This document shows positions 7,340 through 7,750 of a DNA stretch of 7,750 nt, piece after piece. Source of the stretch: Spirochaetales bacterium (GTDB taxonomy: Bacteria; Spirochaetota; Spirochaetia; Treponematales; UBA12059); NCBI GenBank assembly GCA_016938515.1, contig JAFGUM010000279.1:1-7750 (forward strand), given 5' to 3'. A program made the translations under genes and the position numbers. The notes under the pieces are model-generated. The model searched no databases, was not told where the DNA came from, and saw only the letters and a list, made by a program, of their open reading frames with translations. Position 1 is the first letter of the stretch, and each line of letters opens with the position of its first letter.

Positions 7340-7750
7340 CTATACCCCGCTCCGTTCAGCAATCGTGCGACGCTCGCGCAACACGGTTGGAATATCCAGT
7401 TCATCTGTCTCGTTGCGGCCCATGAGGTACCCCTTGGTGCGCGGCTCAACGATGTTGCGCCATTCATCCGGAGACAGGAAGTCGTCTATTTCCCTCGAGA
7501 CATCCTTGCGAACCGCTACGCTTTGCGCTTTTGGCTTGATAGACCGGTCAAATCCGGTAGCTATCACCGTTACGCTCACCTCATCCTGCGCTGAAGCGTC
7601 ATTGACTATGCCGGCTATGACGAGAGCCTCGGGATCCGCGCTCTGCGTGATGATGCCGACTATTTCTTCATACTCGTTCAGCGTAAACGACTCGCCGCCG
7701 GTAATGTTGATGAGGATGCTCTTTGCTCCGTCGATGCGCGCGTCCTCGAG
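7340..7750 (-). CDS. ftsZ: Cell division protein FtsZ (3' part; start lies outside the window)
   Basis: FtsZ is the tubulin-like GTPase that polymerises into the division ring. Only the last 136 codons are present, open at the right edge, so the GTP-binding GGGTGTG loop and the T7 loop cannot be seen. Visible landmarks, numbered from the edge, are [20 protein letters not shown] (8-27), [14 protein letters not shown] (38-51) and VTVIATGFD (60-68), which ends the globular domain. A short linker of about 48 residues follows, containing [12 protein letters not shown]. Then comes [11 protein letters not shown] (118-128), the conserved C-terminal peptide that binds FtsA and other division proteins, and eight further residues. 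The stop is TAG at 7340-7342, four bases before xerD. ftsA would be expected further upstream if the spirochaetal order holds. Confidence 0.96.
   Translation of the reverse strand, partial: LEDARIDGAKSILINITGGESFTLNEYEEIVGIITQSADPEALVIAGIVNDASAQDEVSVTVIATGFDRSIKPKAQSVAVRKDVSREIDDFLSPDEWRNIVEPRTKGYLMGRNETDELDIPTVLRERRTIAERSGV

Noticed and set aside
7336..7467. Upstream extension of xerD by 44 codons (ATG at 7465-7467).
   Set aside because: The extra residues lie entirely over the ftsZ 3' end and do not resemble an Xer N-terminus; [14 protein letters not shown] is a normal family start.

Overview
The window is one continuous block of minus-strand genes. Read in the direction of transcription, from high to low coordinates, the order is: ftsZ (3' end only), xerD, a TPR lipoprotein gene, dprA, topA, xerC, hslV, hslU (5' part only). 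All eight products are assigned from motifs visible in the translations. Six genes are complete and two are cut by the window edges. There is no RNA gene, mobile element, CRISPR array or gene-free stretch longer than a few bases. I see no convincing promoter or terminator inside the block, so it looks like the middle of a longer operon.

Organism: the best guess is a fairly GC-rich spirochaete (Spirochaetales, Spirochaeta/Treponema-like), inferred from gene order. From memory, Borrelia carries ftsA-ftsZ-TPR gene-smf(dprA)-hslV-hslU-flgB in this order, and treponemes place dprA next to topA and an xerC-type gene ahead of flgB. The relaxed lipobox of the TPR protein also fits. The right-hand part (dprA-topA-xerC-hslV-hslU) resembles the Bacillus subtilis smf-topA-trmFO-codV-clpQ-clpY-codY-flgB region without trmFO and codY, so this half is ancient synteny. 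The ftsZ/TPR half is what points to spirochaetes.

Layout: 7340-7750 ftsZ C-terminal third; 6382-7335 xerD; 5657-6385 TPR lipoprotein; 4663-5664 dprA; 2501-4666 topA; 1588-2517 (or 2526) xerC; 1049-1591 hslV; 1-1052 hslU N-terminal part. Junctions are extremely tight: a 4-base gap for ftsZ/xerD, ATGA or GTGA stop-start overlaps at four junctions, an 8-base overlap for the lipoprotein/dprA pair, and a 17- or 26-base overlap for topA/xerC. This suggests translational coupling throughout.

Functionally the block joins the end of the chromosome cycle with division and quality control: FtsZ ring, XerC/XerD chromosome-dimer resolution, topoisomerase I for supercoil relaxation, DprA for handling incoming single-stranded DNA, and the HslVU protease. 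I did not find an undescribed system. The points most worth checking are both Xer recombinases in one operon with ftsZ (with extended C-terminal tails), a roughly 40-residue low-complexity insertion in the HslU I-domain, an arginine-rich tail on DprA, and the uncharacterised lipoprotein coupled into the block.
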